Shown: positions 10,901 through 25,903 of the stretch, piece by piece
Numbering within the stretch: the first letter of the stretch is position 1
Layout: each line of letters starts with the position of its first letter
NCBI GenBank assembly: GCA_023053685.1
Contig: JALIGW010000005.1
Span: 25,522,501 to 25,586,500, forward strand
DNA length: 64,000 bases
Direction of reading: 5' to 3'
DNA from: Diadophis punctatus similis
Lineage: Eukaryota > Chordata > Lepidosauria > Squamata > Dipsadidae
Notes under the pieces: generated by a model
The model's input: the letters and a program-made list of their open reading frames with translations, nothing else
Databases searched by the model: none
Told to the model about the DNA's origin: nothing
Made by a program: the position numbers and the translations under genes

Positions 10901-13382
10901 TCATCTTTCACTGTACTGCACTTTCCCATGTTTATGCTTCATACATTGCTATTCTGATGCTGTATTTGCAGTTTCGGATTTTCTTTTCTTGTAAGACAAC
11001 GTGAACAATTGAAGGTTTTAATCTAGCCACATCATAATCATGGCTAGTAGTCTGAAAGATCCTCAGTTTTTCTTCCGTAATATGTTGAATACTATCTAAT
11101 CTTCCAGCATTAAATCATCAATCATTCAATCTTCTCTATGCATGTGGTATTTTTGATAAAATATAGATGTGGTTTACCATTGTCTTCTCTCAGCATTGTT
11201 GTTGTTGTTGTTGTTGTTAAAGTAAACATTTGCCTACAGAATCTTCCTGTATGACTCTACCCAATATAATGCCTGTTGCGTTAGCTGGACAATTGGGATG
11301 ACTATCATGCTGGGAGTATATACTTATGGTTTATACCCTGGCATTCTTCATTTATCCTTGCTAGGAACATCCTTCACCACCATAATGGGGCAACATAGCA
11401 GGACTTGGAGAGGAAGAGATATTAAGAGCATCCCTAAATTAAAAAGAAACTCTACAAAGATTAGGATAGATTGCAAAGTAAGTAGTTAAGCTCTTTGTCT
11501 GTGAATTTTTGAAATCTGTAAAAAAACAATCCTCACATTCAGTAAAAATAATTATTTTTTTTTCTGAGCTGCACAACGCTTATAGTCTGGGCTGGGATGA
11601 TGTAGCTGGGTTTCAGCCAGCAATTGAATTCAAATACTTATATGCTGAGACAGAAGTCTACCTCCAATGGAAATATTCATTCTACCGGAAAAATATTCCT
11701 TCCATCACTCTCTACTGTCCTTTTTATCCAAACAATATGTAATTCGAAATAAGTGAACTGACAGTCAATAGAAATAGCAATTGACAGAAATAGAACTCAA
11801 GAGAGAGAAAAAAGCATGCTTTAAATTTCGCTTTAATCCATAAGAACGAGATTCCATAAGAAACCAAAGCTGCTGAGATTGTCAGCTATTTTGGGGGAAG
11901 GGGGAAGAATCTCTTTTGCAGAGTAAGCCTAAGATATTTTCAAAGATGGCTATGTGGATATATCATTTCGTACATCTACCAGTATATGCTCATAATTAAA
12001 CGTAATGAAATCATATGTTAGGTAATATCCAAGAAGTCACTGTAAAATTAACTTTATCCACATAGTTTTAGATCCAAGATGACTACCAATGGCCAAATAT
12101 GGCACATTTAATTTAAGCTCTGGCAGGCATGGGTAGGTTCCACAGCAGCTATAATAAATTGCATACAAGTGCTATAGAACAATAACAAAAACTGTGAGCC
12201 ATCCATTTCAGTACCATTTACAAGAAATCAATATCAATACTTAATGCAATACTAGTGAAAAATGAGCAAAGATACAGAAAGCATAATAAACCAGTAATGA
12301 AAGACCTTGCAGTGTTTCACTTTGGAAGAAAAAACTAACTGTCTATATTTTCATGTAGAAGGATATTTCACCAAGGAAATGGGCTGGAGGTTTGAGTGTT
12401 TTGCAGATCTAAGTGTAAAATAACCTCTTTATTAAATTTTTAAAAAAGTTCTTTAAATTATGGATTACTGGCTTAGTAAAATTCATATGTGTCAAAGACA
12501 GTTGATCATATCTCATGTTCTGAACATCTTTCATTAGAGTATTAAAGTCACATACAAAGATGTCTGAACATTTTTCATTTTATATGTATATGTCACACAT
12601 CAGTATTGTATTTGGAATGCTGGGTTAAAATTTTATTTGGAACTGGAGACAAACATATGACAGTTCTCTCATTGTTGTTGAAATAGGACTGTATGGTAAA
12701 CATAGTACAGATCCATCTAGTATGAGTCTTTATGTTGCAACTCAGGATGTGTTCCTCCCATGCCATTTTAGCCATATATAAGTGAGAATTCACGTTCTTT
12801 CTAAAAGAGAAACAGTCAAAAACGTACTATAGGAAATATTGATATAGATCAGAATGTCTTTCCTTTACCCAAATCTTCCATTCATGGGGGTTCTCGCCTA
12901 CAGCAATGGAATTTCAATTCAAAATTAAGAAAATAGTACTGGAAAACTTAAAGGGGGTTGAGAGATATTAAATCTTGGAATGAATCTTTCACACATTCAG
13001 TTCTGCAGCTCCCAGCAAAAGGTCAGTGGCAGGCAAAATTGTTCATCCAAGCAATTTAAGGGTACCCATAGTCAGGTATAGTTTCCTTCCTGTGAGAGAC
13101 AATCAAACGTGTAGTTCATTTGTATCATTTTTAAAATTGGAAAAATACTTTATTACAAATGTACCAATGAGGAGTGTTTGGAGATAAAATAAACAGCCAA
13201 CAATTCCCACTGCATTCCCCATTTCAGCTAATTCTAACCAAGGGGAGGACCACAAGACCAGTTTCATTTTACTTGAAATTCTATGATTTATTGTCCCAAT
13301 ACATTTGTACGATATTGACAGATTAAGAAAAAAAACCTGCTTAAATAGGTCCACCTAGCACCCAATGAAATAAGCACAAGGA
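10901..13382. other. Gene-free stretch
   Basis: A short GTT run lies near 11,200-11,219. No supported gene otherwise. The LINE relic to the left may extend weakly to about 11,150. Confidence 0.5.
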
Positions 13383-13615
13383 AGAGCCGTAGTGGTGCAG
13401 TGGTTAGAATGCAGTACTGCAGGCTAATTCTGCTGACTGTCGGCTGCCAGCAGTTTGACAGTTCAAATCTCACCGGTTCAAGATTGACTCAGCCTTCCAT
13501 CCTTCTGAGGTTGGTAAAATGACGATCCAGATAATTGGAGGCAATACACTGACTCTCTAAACCACTTAGAGAGGACTGTGAAGCCTTATATAAGTTGAAG
13601 TGCTATTATTATTTA
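13383..13615 (+). mobile_element. tRNA-derived SINE, second family (CTATT tail)
   Basis: The head contains an A-box-like GTGGTGCAGTGGTTAGAAT and a B-box-like AGTTCAAATCTC. The body has CCTTCCATCCTTCTGAGG and AAACCACTTAGAGAGG and ends in GTGCTATTATTATTTATT. The same body occurs reversed at 23095-23305 and 35521-35665, so it is a dispersed family and not a tRNA gene. Confidence 0.8.
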
Positions 13616-13861
13616 TTTCTTGATCCCAATTATATTTTGATACTTAAAGCTAATACACAAGGCAATTTACAAGTATGTCAGGTATAATTTGATGATGAAC
13701 AGAAAAGCATATGAATTTTAAAATCTATCTATCTGTCTATCATCACAGGTAGATAATGATAGATACAAATCTTATGTAGATACAAATTTTCACATACAGT
13801 CTGGGCAGCTTCACAAACAATTAAAAAACAGTGTAAAACCAGCAAACCAATATAAAAGAGA

Positions 13862-14062
13862 GCCAGTTTGCTCTAGTGGCTAAGGCAGTAGGCTAAAAAG
13901 TGAGGGACAGTAAGTTCAAGTCCCACCTTACCCATGAAAGCTAGCTGGGTGATTTTGGACCAGTCATTCTCCCTCAGCACAATGACAGGGTTGTTGATCT
14001 GGGGAAAATAGGATGAGAAAGGTGTGTTGGATATGTTCACCGCCTTGAGTTTACTTATTTAT
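13862..14062 (+). mobile_element. Sauria-type tRNA-derived SINE
   Basis: Starts GAGAGCCAGTTTGCTCTAGT with an A-box region (TAGTGGCTAAGG) and a B-box (GTTCAAGTCCC). The shared body GCTGGGTGATTTTGGACCAG follows, and it ends at CCGCCTTGAGTTT, the BovB-like 3' end. It lies directly before an antisense L2 tail. Confidence 0.88.
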
Positions 14063-14440
14063 TATTTATTTATTTATTTATGTATTTATTTATTTATTTA
14101 TTTATTTGGCAGTTTTTCTCTGCCGTCCTACTCCCTCAGGACTCAGGGCAGTGTACAACATTTTATAAAAACTCCAAACAAATTATTAAAAAGATAATTT
14201 AAAACAGTTAAAAAATATAAATATATACACGTGGGGGAGACATCAGATATAAATCATCTCAAACTCACCCCGCCTGCAGGAAGAGCCATGTCTTAATGGC
14301 TTTTCGGAAGGCCAGCAAGGTGGGGATGATTCGGTCTCTGGGGGAAGTTGGTTCCAGAGAGCGGGGGCCCCTACAGAGAAGGCCCTCCCCCTAGTCGACA
14401 CTGTTTGGCTGACGGGACCTGGAGGAGACCCACTCTGTGG
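14063..14440 (-). mobile_element. L2-clade LINE, 5'-truncated 3' end
   Basis: The TTTA repeats at the left are the reversed AAAT tail. The rest matches the L2 3' UTR and the last ~60 codons of ORF2 seen at 59.9-60.1 kb, with more differences than the 25.9 kb copy. It is truncated just upstream of the segment encoding PTESGSPPGP-like residues. Confidence 0.85.
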
Positions 14441-14483
14441 GACCTTATTTGTAAAAATAAGAAAATTAGGATACAAATAAAAT

Positions 14484-14594
<111 letters not shown>

Positions 14595-15582
14595 TAAAAA
14601 CAATATAAAATCATAAAACAAAATTCATAGCCAAGGTGATCATCTCCATAGCCACCACCTCAATATAGCTACTGCATGGGCTTTACCATACACAGGGGCC
14701 TCATGTGTGTTGGCATTATAATGTTTTCAAGGGCTTGCAAAAATCCAACAGGATTGAATTGGATGATGTTCCAGAAGTCAGGAACCACAGTAGGAAAGGC
14801 TCTCTTCTGGGGCTTCACCAAACAGCTCTTCCTGATAGAGCATTTCCTTCCTGCTGGACCTGATGTGATGTAGATGTCATTGGACCGAAGCGGTCCATCT
14901 CTCCTTCAGCTAACAAAAATTCACATTTGTGTGGAACTGGGAAAAAAAAGAATATGTCTCCCCAAGCAGGATAAAAATGCTTTACCCATGCCCATTCAAA
15001 TGGGTAAAGCTTTGGATTAAATGGATTTAAATCCATTCAAATGGATTTAAATAAAACATTTTTAAGAATTTGGGATTGAAAAATATAATAATTAGCTTAG
15101 GTAAAGATAACAATCTAAAATCTCATTGCCTTCATCTTTTTAAAAAGTAAGAAAAAATAATTGATCTCATTACTGATCATAAAGCTGTAATAATGTAAAT
15201 TTAAAGAATAATTTGCTAAATGTTAAAAAGATACTTTCTATCATTCAATAAACTCTATAAAAAAATCAACAACAGCAACAACTTTGAGTTAAAGCTGAAT
15301 CAAATAATTTTGCCATCATTAATTCTTCAGGTTTTAAACTGATTTAAATCACCTTGATCTTCAGAACCTACCATTACTTTTTGCTTGGTAATTGTTGACC
15401 AAAATAAATAAGCTCACAATGTGTTTGTGTGCTCTACTGTATATCCTCCCAGAGAAGCTCCATGCAGTACAAAACACCAACAACTATCTTAAGCAAAATA
15501 TTATAATAAAATCACCAATACTTTTAAATATAAATACAAAAATGGCAAAAGGCAATCTAGTCTTTCAATATGCGGTACTATT
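14595..15582. other. Gene-free stretch with small palindromic cluster
   Basis: AT-rich. Around 14,993-15,050 the motifs CCATTCAAATGG and GGATTTAAATCC recur as overlapping palindromes. No gene supported. Confidence 0.5.
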
Positions 15583-15665
15583 CAGGAGCCTCCAACCTTG
15601 GAACTTTAAAACTTGTGGACTTCAACTCCTAGAATTCCTCAGCCAGTTTTGCTAGCTATACTCTG
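15583..15665. mobile_element. Half copy of palindromic hAT-like MITE
   Basis: Matches the left arm (TCCAACCTTGGAACTTTAAAAC ... CTTCAACTCCTAGAATTCC pattern) of the family seen at 41770 and 43868. The complementary arm is missing, so this is a partial or single-arm derivative. Confidence 0.65.
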
Positions 15666-15867
15666 TCCACTAGGTATAGATAGGCACATCTTTAATGATT
15701 ATCTAAAAGAAGACAGCATTGAGCATCAACTGTATCGTAATCAAAGATTGCTTTGAGGGATAGAAAATATTTTTAAATGATTTGTCATTCATGATCAAAA
15801 GAGAAATTGATAAACAAGATAAAGGGACTTGTGATGTTCATGAGAAGATCTACCCTTACCTCTACCT

Positions 15868-16000
15868 CAGGGCTGTCAAACTCCCGGCCCACGGACTGGA
15901 TTTGTCATGTGCTGGCCATGCCCACACCTGGTTTAGTGAAGGGGGGAAGTCCTGATATGTCACATGACGACGCCATGACAACGTGAGTTTGACACACCTG
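15868..16000. mobile_element. hAT-type MITE (GTCAAACTC family), 133 bases
   Basis: Begins CAGGGCTGTCAAACTCCC and ends GTTTGACACACCTG. A perfect 8-base duplication CTCTACCT flanks it (15860-15867, 16001-16008). The copy at 62499-62631 has exactly the same length and the same termini. Confidence 0.93.
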
Positions 16001-16008
16001 CTCTACCT

Positions 16009-17924
16009 CATGCTAATTCTAGAAGTGCTTATCTTTGTGGTCTGCCTCATTTGCAATAACAATGGCTGTATCCTCTCATCTAATAGCCTTTCTGAAGCCA
16101 ATTAAGATTTGCTTTTTAATAAAGTGTTGAGATTTGTGTGGGTAGAAGGCACGGAACGATTACAGCGCAGATTTTTCTTTATTGTTTTATTTAACAGTTT
16201 TTAAGATTGTTGTAAGCCATTAAGATAGGCAGCCATATAGATCTTTTAAATAAATAAACATTTACATATGCACATACACATATACAAAAATAATCAATTA
16301 ACCTGTAAGGCAGGTGTTCTATACTACGTAACATCTGTAGTACTGACATCTGTTTGCTCAATGATAATTTCTGCTTCTGCTTCTTCTTTTTTAATTATAC
16401 AGGAAAACACCACCCTCCTTTTCTGATTTTTTTTATTTTATTTTTTGGCTTATTGCTGTAAAAAAAGAATTGTAATTTTGGATACTAAAATGTTTCAGTT
16501 TATAAAGGATACTATTTCACTCAATCATTCATGACAATTACCAGGATCACAACCTGGTGGTGTGTGAACAAAAATTTGCCCATACTCTAAGCTTGCAGAA
16601 ATTATTGGATCTCTATTTGTATTATCTAACAATGGGGAAAGCATATTTGGCAGCTTCTAATGCTACAACTGTATATTCTGTATACATATGTGTATGTGAG
16701 TATTTATATTAGGGATGGGAATTTTTTTCAAAGATCAAGAACAACTAATGTCCTCAAGAAGCAGGAGGACTACAACTAACTGTAGAAGAAGGGTGGTCAT
16801 GTCACAGGAGGGGTGGGGCTAATTTCTTTTGCCTTTTTATTTTTTATTTATTTTTGAAGGATTTTTTAAGGGTGGAAATGGGAGCAGAAAGCTTCTGGAT
16901 AGCAAACTGCTGCCATTTCCATCCTTTAAAAGCGTCCCATACTTCCCCCAAATGGTGTCAAAATGGCTGAATTTCAGAGTGCAATTATGTATCATTTTCA
17001 GGGGTTAGCGAAAATAAGGATGGAAATTGAAGGCCTCTTTATGCTGCCAAACGTCTTCCATTGGTTGATTTTGTGACAGTGGGATACTAGAGAGCCACAA
17101 AGGTGATGCTGGCAAGTTTCATATGGCTCACGTGTTGTCAATCTCCTATTTACAATACCCCTGGTCAAAGATTTCTCTTTTGTTAAAATTCATCACCTTC
17201 TGTTTTCAAAAATGAATTGATTTGGTTTTAGAGTGTATTTCTCTAACACACTATAGTTATAGGGAATTAAAATGCTAATTTTAGTAGCTGTCAGTGATAG
17301 TTACACATTTGATTTTCAAATTCTACAAATGTTCCCAGTAAAAATGTCACAGTCAGACAAAAAGCCATTGCACACTTTGATTTTTGTATGGGATGCATAA
17401 TATACATAATAAAATGAGCATTTACTTTACTTCCAATTGGCATGTTAAACAAAATGGTAAATGGTTTTTATCATTGCCTCATGTCTTATTACTGTTGGCA
17501 TTAATACCTTTGATTATTAGCAAAGGACCTAAAGTGTAAATCTCAGGCCTGATCAAAAGTTATATTACTGCATATAAAAATGAAGAGGGGGAAACATTCC
17601 TGTTTTGAGTAGACATGAACACAATCTAATTCATGTCTACTCAAAAGTAACTGGCAGAATTTAAGGAAGCTTATTTCCAAAATGGAAATCTTAGAAATTA
17701 GAATTGATATTTATGAAATGGCAAACATGTCCTAACGCTTTTCCTTTAAAATATATCAACCATCCAACTTATGAAGCTGATTCCACTTTCTATTTGTATA
17801 CTTATAGTAAGTGGATTCTATTGCATGGGCACATATACAGTATATGCATATATACATATACATACCGGTATATACATATGGCATCACAATAGATCGGAAT
17901 CAGATGGACCAGTTAGGTAACTTA
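16009..17924. other. Gene-free stretch
   Basis: No gene recognised. 16,730-17,160 has a more mixed composition, with CAAATGGTGTCAAAATGG-type sequence that could be an unrecognised repeat. Confidence 0.45.
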
Positions 17925-18135
17925 TTGAAGAGTCATTGAATCATTGAAAACTACAGCTGGAAATAATCATTTAGGCCAACTAAGCCAATCACATTGTCTT
18001 CCCATTGCACAATTCTTCAATACAAGAGACCAGATTGAAGCACCCCAGGCAGATAGCTGTCCAGGCTCTGTTTTAACACAGCCAATGAAAGAGAATCCAC
18101 CATCTCTCCAGGTAACAGGGTGAATTTAACAGCGC
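17925..18135 (-). mobile_element. CR1-type LINE 3' relic
   Basis: Old antisense fragment. The order TCATTGAATCATTGAAAACT, then TTTAGGCCAACTAAGCC, CACCCCAGGCAGATAGCTGT and AGAGAATCCACCATCTCTCC matches the antisense 3' end of CR1 elements in amniotes. Divergence is high and there is no intact frame. Confidence 0.65.
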
Positions 18136-18923
18136 ACTAATGAAGAGAAAGAAAATGGAGGTGAGACCGTTTCATTCAAATTAGGCAAGAGTCCATTATG
18201 TCTGCAGTGGTTTGAATCTGGCAAAGAAAAAGAATAAAGCAATGTATCCCATCCTATCCTCTGGAATATTAGTCCAAAGATGAATGATCACTACTTAAAA
18301 ACTTCCTGTGTGTTATTATTAAGAACTTGGAAAGGCAGTTGTCTATATCACTCAACCATATGATTAAGACAGACATCTTTTTGGCACCCTACAAGTTTCT
18401 TGCTGTTATGAAAAATCTAAAAGCTAAACACTGCAGTCTCATGGCACCACACAGCATTTTGTTTATTCCACATTTTGTTTTTTTAAAAAGCTAATAAAAG
18501 AAAATGGGAGATGTATATATGTTCAATTATTCTAATTATTTGGATTGTCTCTAGTCAATATATTACATTCTAATATTCTATAGGGTTACTCAGATGAAGT
18601 ATGAGACAAGAAGTAGAAAGGGGAAGTCTAATAGTGTAGCAATTATGGCTAAAGTTGCTGGTGTTTATTATTTTCTAGGGCAAAGTGGCTTGTGAACAAA
18701 ATGGTCTGAATGATTCGCAGAAAATCTTATATGATTGCTTCATCCTTAAACCTCCTTGTAATTTAAGACCACTTACTGCATCACTAAAAAGCTACTGGCG
18801 GTTGGCTTAGTAGTCCAGGTAGCATGATAAATGTGGTGCAAGTATTGTGTGTGTGAGACGATACAATCTGAGGAAAACTAAAATGGGAAAGCAAGACCTG
18901 TGAGCCCAGGAAAACTGAAGGAA
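18136..18923. other. Gene-free stretch
   Basis: No gene or clear repeat family; AT-rich. Confidence 0.55.
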
Positions 18924-18941
18924 AGGAGGGAGGGAGGGAGG

Positions 18942-19294
18942 GAGGGGTGGGTTCTAACTTACATTGCTGCCAGTTCGCTTCCTCCCACGCCGCATGTCCG
19001 TGCCAAATAGGCGCGCGCACGCTTCACGCGTGCACACATGTGCAGTGCCAAAAAATAAATTTTAAAAAAGCCTAAAACAAGATGGTGATGCATGCACAGT
19101 GCCAGAAACTCGGCTTCTGCACATGCTCAGAAGAAAAAAAAATTAATTCAAAAAAATTTCAAAAGCATTCAAAAAAATTTCAAAAAAAAGATGGCGGTGC
19201 CCATGGACCGGCACTGACCAAATTGGTTCCGTGACATCATCGTGATATCACCAGCGGGTCGCTACTGGTCCGAACCGGGAGGAACCCACTTCGG
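18942..19294. mobile_element. hAT-type MITE inside a (GGGA)n microsatellite
   Basis: The left end GAGGGGTGGGTTC and the right end GGAACCCACTTCGG are degraded versions of the CAGGGGTGGGTTCC termini. The interior matches the copy at 2302-2635 (GTTCGCTTCCTCCCAC, ATGGACCGGCACTGACC, CATCATCGTGATATCACC). GGGA repeats flank both sides, so the array was probably the target, and the 8-base duplication is masked by it. Confidence 0.8.
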
Positions 19295-19416
19295 GAGGGA
19301 GGGAGGGAGGGAGGGAGGGAGGGAGGGAGGAAGGAAGGAAGGAAGGAAGGAAGGAAGGAAGGAAGGAAGGAAGGAAGGAAGGAAGGAAGGAAGGAAGGAA
19401 GGAAGGAAGGAAGGAA
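19291..19416. repeat. (GGGA)n-(GGAA)n microsatellite
   Basis: GGGA units change abruptly to GGAA units at about 19,329. The array continues the GGGA array broken by the MITE to its left. The Lys/Glu/Gly and Leu/Pro/Ser frames here are not genes. Confidence 0.95.
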
Positions 19417-21425
<2,009 letters not shown>

Positions 21426-21479
21426 CCTGTATATAGATATATAGTTAGTATATAAATATACACAGAGAGAGAGAGTATA

Positions 21480-21687
21480 AGGTCAATATATAAATTCTGG
21501 CAACTGCCTAGAGAAGTCTCTACCATTTTAATTGCAAGATTTCAGAAATGGTTTGCCATTTCCTTCTTCCTAGGGCATACAGAATTTGACTGGCTCAAAG
21601 TCATCCGGCTAGCTTCGTGCCTAAGGCAGACCTAGAACTCCCAATCTCCTGGTTTCAAGCCTGGTGCCTTAACCTCTACATCAAACT

Positions 21688-21691
<4 letters not shown>
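21480..21691 (-). mobile_element. Sauria-type SINE, antisense
   Basis: On the minus strand the tRNA-like head is at the right end (AGTTTGATGTAGAGGTTAAGG). This is followed by TGAAACCAGGAGATTGGGAG and the body GCTAGCCGGATGACTTTGAG. It contains an extra segment (AGAAATGGTTTGCCATTTCC on the plus strand) that is common in longer squamate SINE variants. Confidence 0.75.

Positions 21692-21748
<57 letters not shown>
21692..21748. repeat. (GT)n microsatellite
   Basis: About 28 uninterrupted GT units adjoining the head of the antisense SINE. Confidence 0.97.
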
Positions 21749-21751
<3 letters not shown>

Positions 21752-22602
21752 CACATATAATATTGGATTAAGAATATTCCCAGCCTTTCTGTGTTCCTTC
21801 ATTTCAGAAGGATTGGGCTCAGTTTAGCAGACGCTTGCTGATGGGGGAGAGAAAATTTTCATTAGCTCTCTCTTTATCCTGAAACCCTCCATGCCATCTG
21901 TTTGGACCCTATTTTTCCTTGCATCCGTTCACTTCCTTTCTATGAACACATTTGAGATTAATACCGTCAGACACAAATGCAGTGCTTATGGGGGCATTTA
22001 AACTGTACGAGTTAAAGGCAGAATTGAATCAATAAAGTTATATAAATTATTGCCACATGTGCAGTGATACACATCAGATCACAATATCCTCAACTGCAAA
22101 ACCCCTATTTCATTTAGAACTGCATTACAATTTTTTTTTCTATCTGAAGAGCCAAGATGATCTTAAATTATTACTATTCTGCATTTCAGGTAGATATAGT
22201 CTATATCAATATAAAAGAACAGGAAGCAAATGTGGCGGGCTGCATAATATAATCATAGTGTCATATCCTAATGAAAGCAATTAAAGAACCTCATCCTCCT
22301 AGGTTCCTCTGAAGGAAGGTGGGTAACTTTCTCAGACTTCACAATGCAATTGTAATTCACAGTAATGCTCATACCTCTGCTCTTGGAACTCAGATTAAAA
22401 TCCAGGATTGAATGGCAGATGATCAACAATGCAATATCCTTTCAGTTGGTTAAATTTTTATTACAATGACCTGCATAGTACAGGCAGTGATTTCACCAGA
22501 CACATGGCTTGAAAGCAGAAAACCCAGAGTAAGCATCTGTTGTAGTCTGTATAACCTTTCATCCTTTAAAGGAAGAATGAAAATGTGCATGCTGCATTAT
22601 GC
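21749..22602. other. Gene-free stretch
   Basis: No gene supported; mixed AT-rich sequence. Confidence 0.55.
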
Positions 22603-22722
<120 letters not shown>

Positions 22723-22806
22723 TACAGTATACCGTTTAAAAATATTAGCATAAGAGGGTGGGGAAAATATAGTTTGTGGATTTGTTTGTTTGTTTGTTTG
22801 TTTGTG

Positions 22807-23094
22807 AAGGTTCGGTGGTTACCACTATTCAAAGTAAAATAAATGAATAATACATTTAGCAATGATTTGTGATTTTAAATTTTTGTTTTTAAGCTGCCCC
22901 ACACACTTGGGCCTAATGGTCAATCCTGCCTGTCTCAGCAAGTGTCAATCATCCCCCAAAATTTGATTTTGAATAAACAAGGAACACTTGGGTAGGTACA
23001 TTGTGGTGGCACTTGACACCAATGCAACCCGAGATATGTTATTGCTAGATTTCTGCCAATCTGGTTTAATTAAATTGCTTGAGACAATTTATAA
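22807..23094. other. Unassigned repeat-poor stretch
   Basis: Balanced composition without frame or repeat signature (for example CCCACACACTTGGGCC, CTGTCTCAGCAAGTGTCA). It could be conserved noncoding DNA, but this cannot be shown without an alignment. Confidence 0.35.
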
Positions 23095-23305
23095 ATATAA
23101 ATAGCAGTAGCAATAGCATTTAGACATACTGTATATACTGCTTCATAGTGCTTTACAGTCCTGTCTAAGTGGTTTACAGAGTCAGCCTATTGCTGAGTCC
23201 TCATTTTATTGACCATGGAAGGATGGAAGGATGAGTTAACCTTGACCCAATCAGGATCGAACTCCTGGCAGTAGTGACCACTGTGCCACGTACAGCTCTT
23301 AAAGG
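23095..23305 (-). mobile_element. tRNA-derived SINE, second family, antisense
   Basis: Reverse of the 13383 family. Tail AGCAGTAGCAATAGCAT comes first, then TAAGTGGTTTACAGAGTC and CCATGGAAGGATGGAAGG. The degraded head GCACAGTGGTCACTACTGCC lies on the minus strand at the right. Confidence 0.75.
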
Positions 23306-23448
23306 TGATTAAATAGTTATATGCCATAGGTAAGCATGTATGAAAAGCTTCTAGGTTATACATAGATTTATACATAGAAAAATAAGCTCAAAATAGATCT
23401 ATAATAGTCTCCCTTTATTTTCATTTATCAGCAAAAAATCCCACATAC

Positions 23449-24629
<1,181 letters not shown>

Positions 24630-24812
24630 AGCCAATTTAGTCCAGTGGTCAAGGCTAGAAACTAGTGGACTGTGAGTTCTAGTCCCGCCTTAGGCCTTGG
24701 GACCAGTCACTCTCTCAGCCCAACCCACCTGATAGGGATGTTGTGGGGAAAATAGAGGAAGGAGTTTTATATATGTTTGTTATCTTGAGTTACTTATAAA
24801 AATAAATTTGAA
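24630..24812 (+). mobile_element. Sauria-type tRNA-derived SINE
   Basis: Starts TGAGAGCCAATTTAGTCCAG, with B-box-like GAGTTCTAGTCCC, body GGGACCAGTCACTCTCTCAG and 3' end ATCTTGAGTTACTTATAAAA. The body is shortened relative to the copy at 13862. Confidence 0.85.
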
Positions 24813-25584
24813 GCCCTGGCATTTATGTGGGCTTATGATTGCACAGACAAGATGTGCAATCTTGACTTTTTTTTTTTAACCTCTCCCCTCACCAACAAAT
24901 GGCTAGGAGGGAAAAAGTGTAATTATTTCCTCAACCAATCATCCATTCAAGATCCTACATGAGCTATTACTGTAAAATGAAATATATAACATAACTAGGA
25001 TGAAACCCAACAAAGTCAGGAGCAAGTGAGTTTCCAAACGGGTCAGTATGTCCTTTCCTACTTATTCCCCCACTTATCCTTTGACCAACAAATTTCAAAG
25101 ACCAGATGTGGTTCATTAAACCAGCTGAACTTACTTTAAATCATAGGTATGGCATTTGACCCCAGAGAGTCTTGTGCGTCATCTCCAAGAGCTCTACAAA
25201 TTGTTACAGATTTTAAAATTTGTGATAGCAGAGAGCAATTATTAAATGCATGGCTGAAGAATAATCATATTGTGTGTTTAATTTTAATTATATTTTAATA
25301 TTAATTAACAAAATATTTAATCTTGGTCTTGGTCCCAGTTATTTGTGTATGGCTGCAAACACACTTTTCAAAAGCCAAATACAGCCCATGCTTGAGAAAA
25401 ATTGAATATTCTGTTTTAAGTCTTGAGATTACAAGAGAATAACATTCTCTTGATATAAAGAAAATATTTCAAATCGAACAAAGGTTGTCTAAAATTCTAA
25501 ATTGTTGTCTCTTTGCCATGTAGGACATGCTTAATTTGTCTAATGTCCTACGGTACCATGGGTTGTATCCATCTGACTTTATGA
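24813..25584. other. Gene-free stretch
   Basis: AT-rich with no supported gene or repeat family. Confidence 0.55.
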
Positions 25585-25903
25585 ATCGGATTTATTTTTT
25601 ATTTATTTATTTTATTTGTCAAAACGTGTACAAGATAACAGGTATGGTACAAACATAAACAAAAGCAAAGTAGGTATACATAAATTTGGACAATAGGACA
25701 GTAGGACAGGGATGGTAGGCACGATGGTGCGCTTATGCATGCCCCTTACAGACCTCTTAGGAATGGGGTGAGGTGAACTGTAGACAGTCTAAGGTTAAAG
25801 TTTTTGGGGTTTGGGGAAGAAACCACAGAGTCAGGTAGTGCATTCCAGGCATTGATCACTCTGTTGCTGAAGTAATATTTTCTGCAGTCGAATTTCGAGC
25901 GGT
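25585..25903 (-). mobile_element. CR1-group LINE 3' end
   Basis: The minus strand encodes a short intact C-terminal frame with FSNRVINAWNALPDSVV and ending FLRGL followed by a stop. It then has a ~120-base 3' UTR and an AAAT-type tail. The FxxRVxNxWNxLPxxVV motif is the usual C-terminus of CR1/jockey-group RT proteins. It differs from the L2 that follows immediately, so two LINEs inserted side by side in the same orientation. Confidence 0.75.

Noticed and set aside
13862..13960. tRNA gene
   Set aside because: Has A and B boxes but cannot fold into a proper cloverleaf and is the head of a dispersed SINE with other copies in the window.
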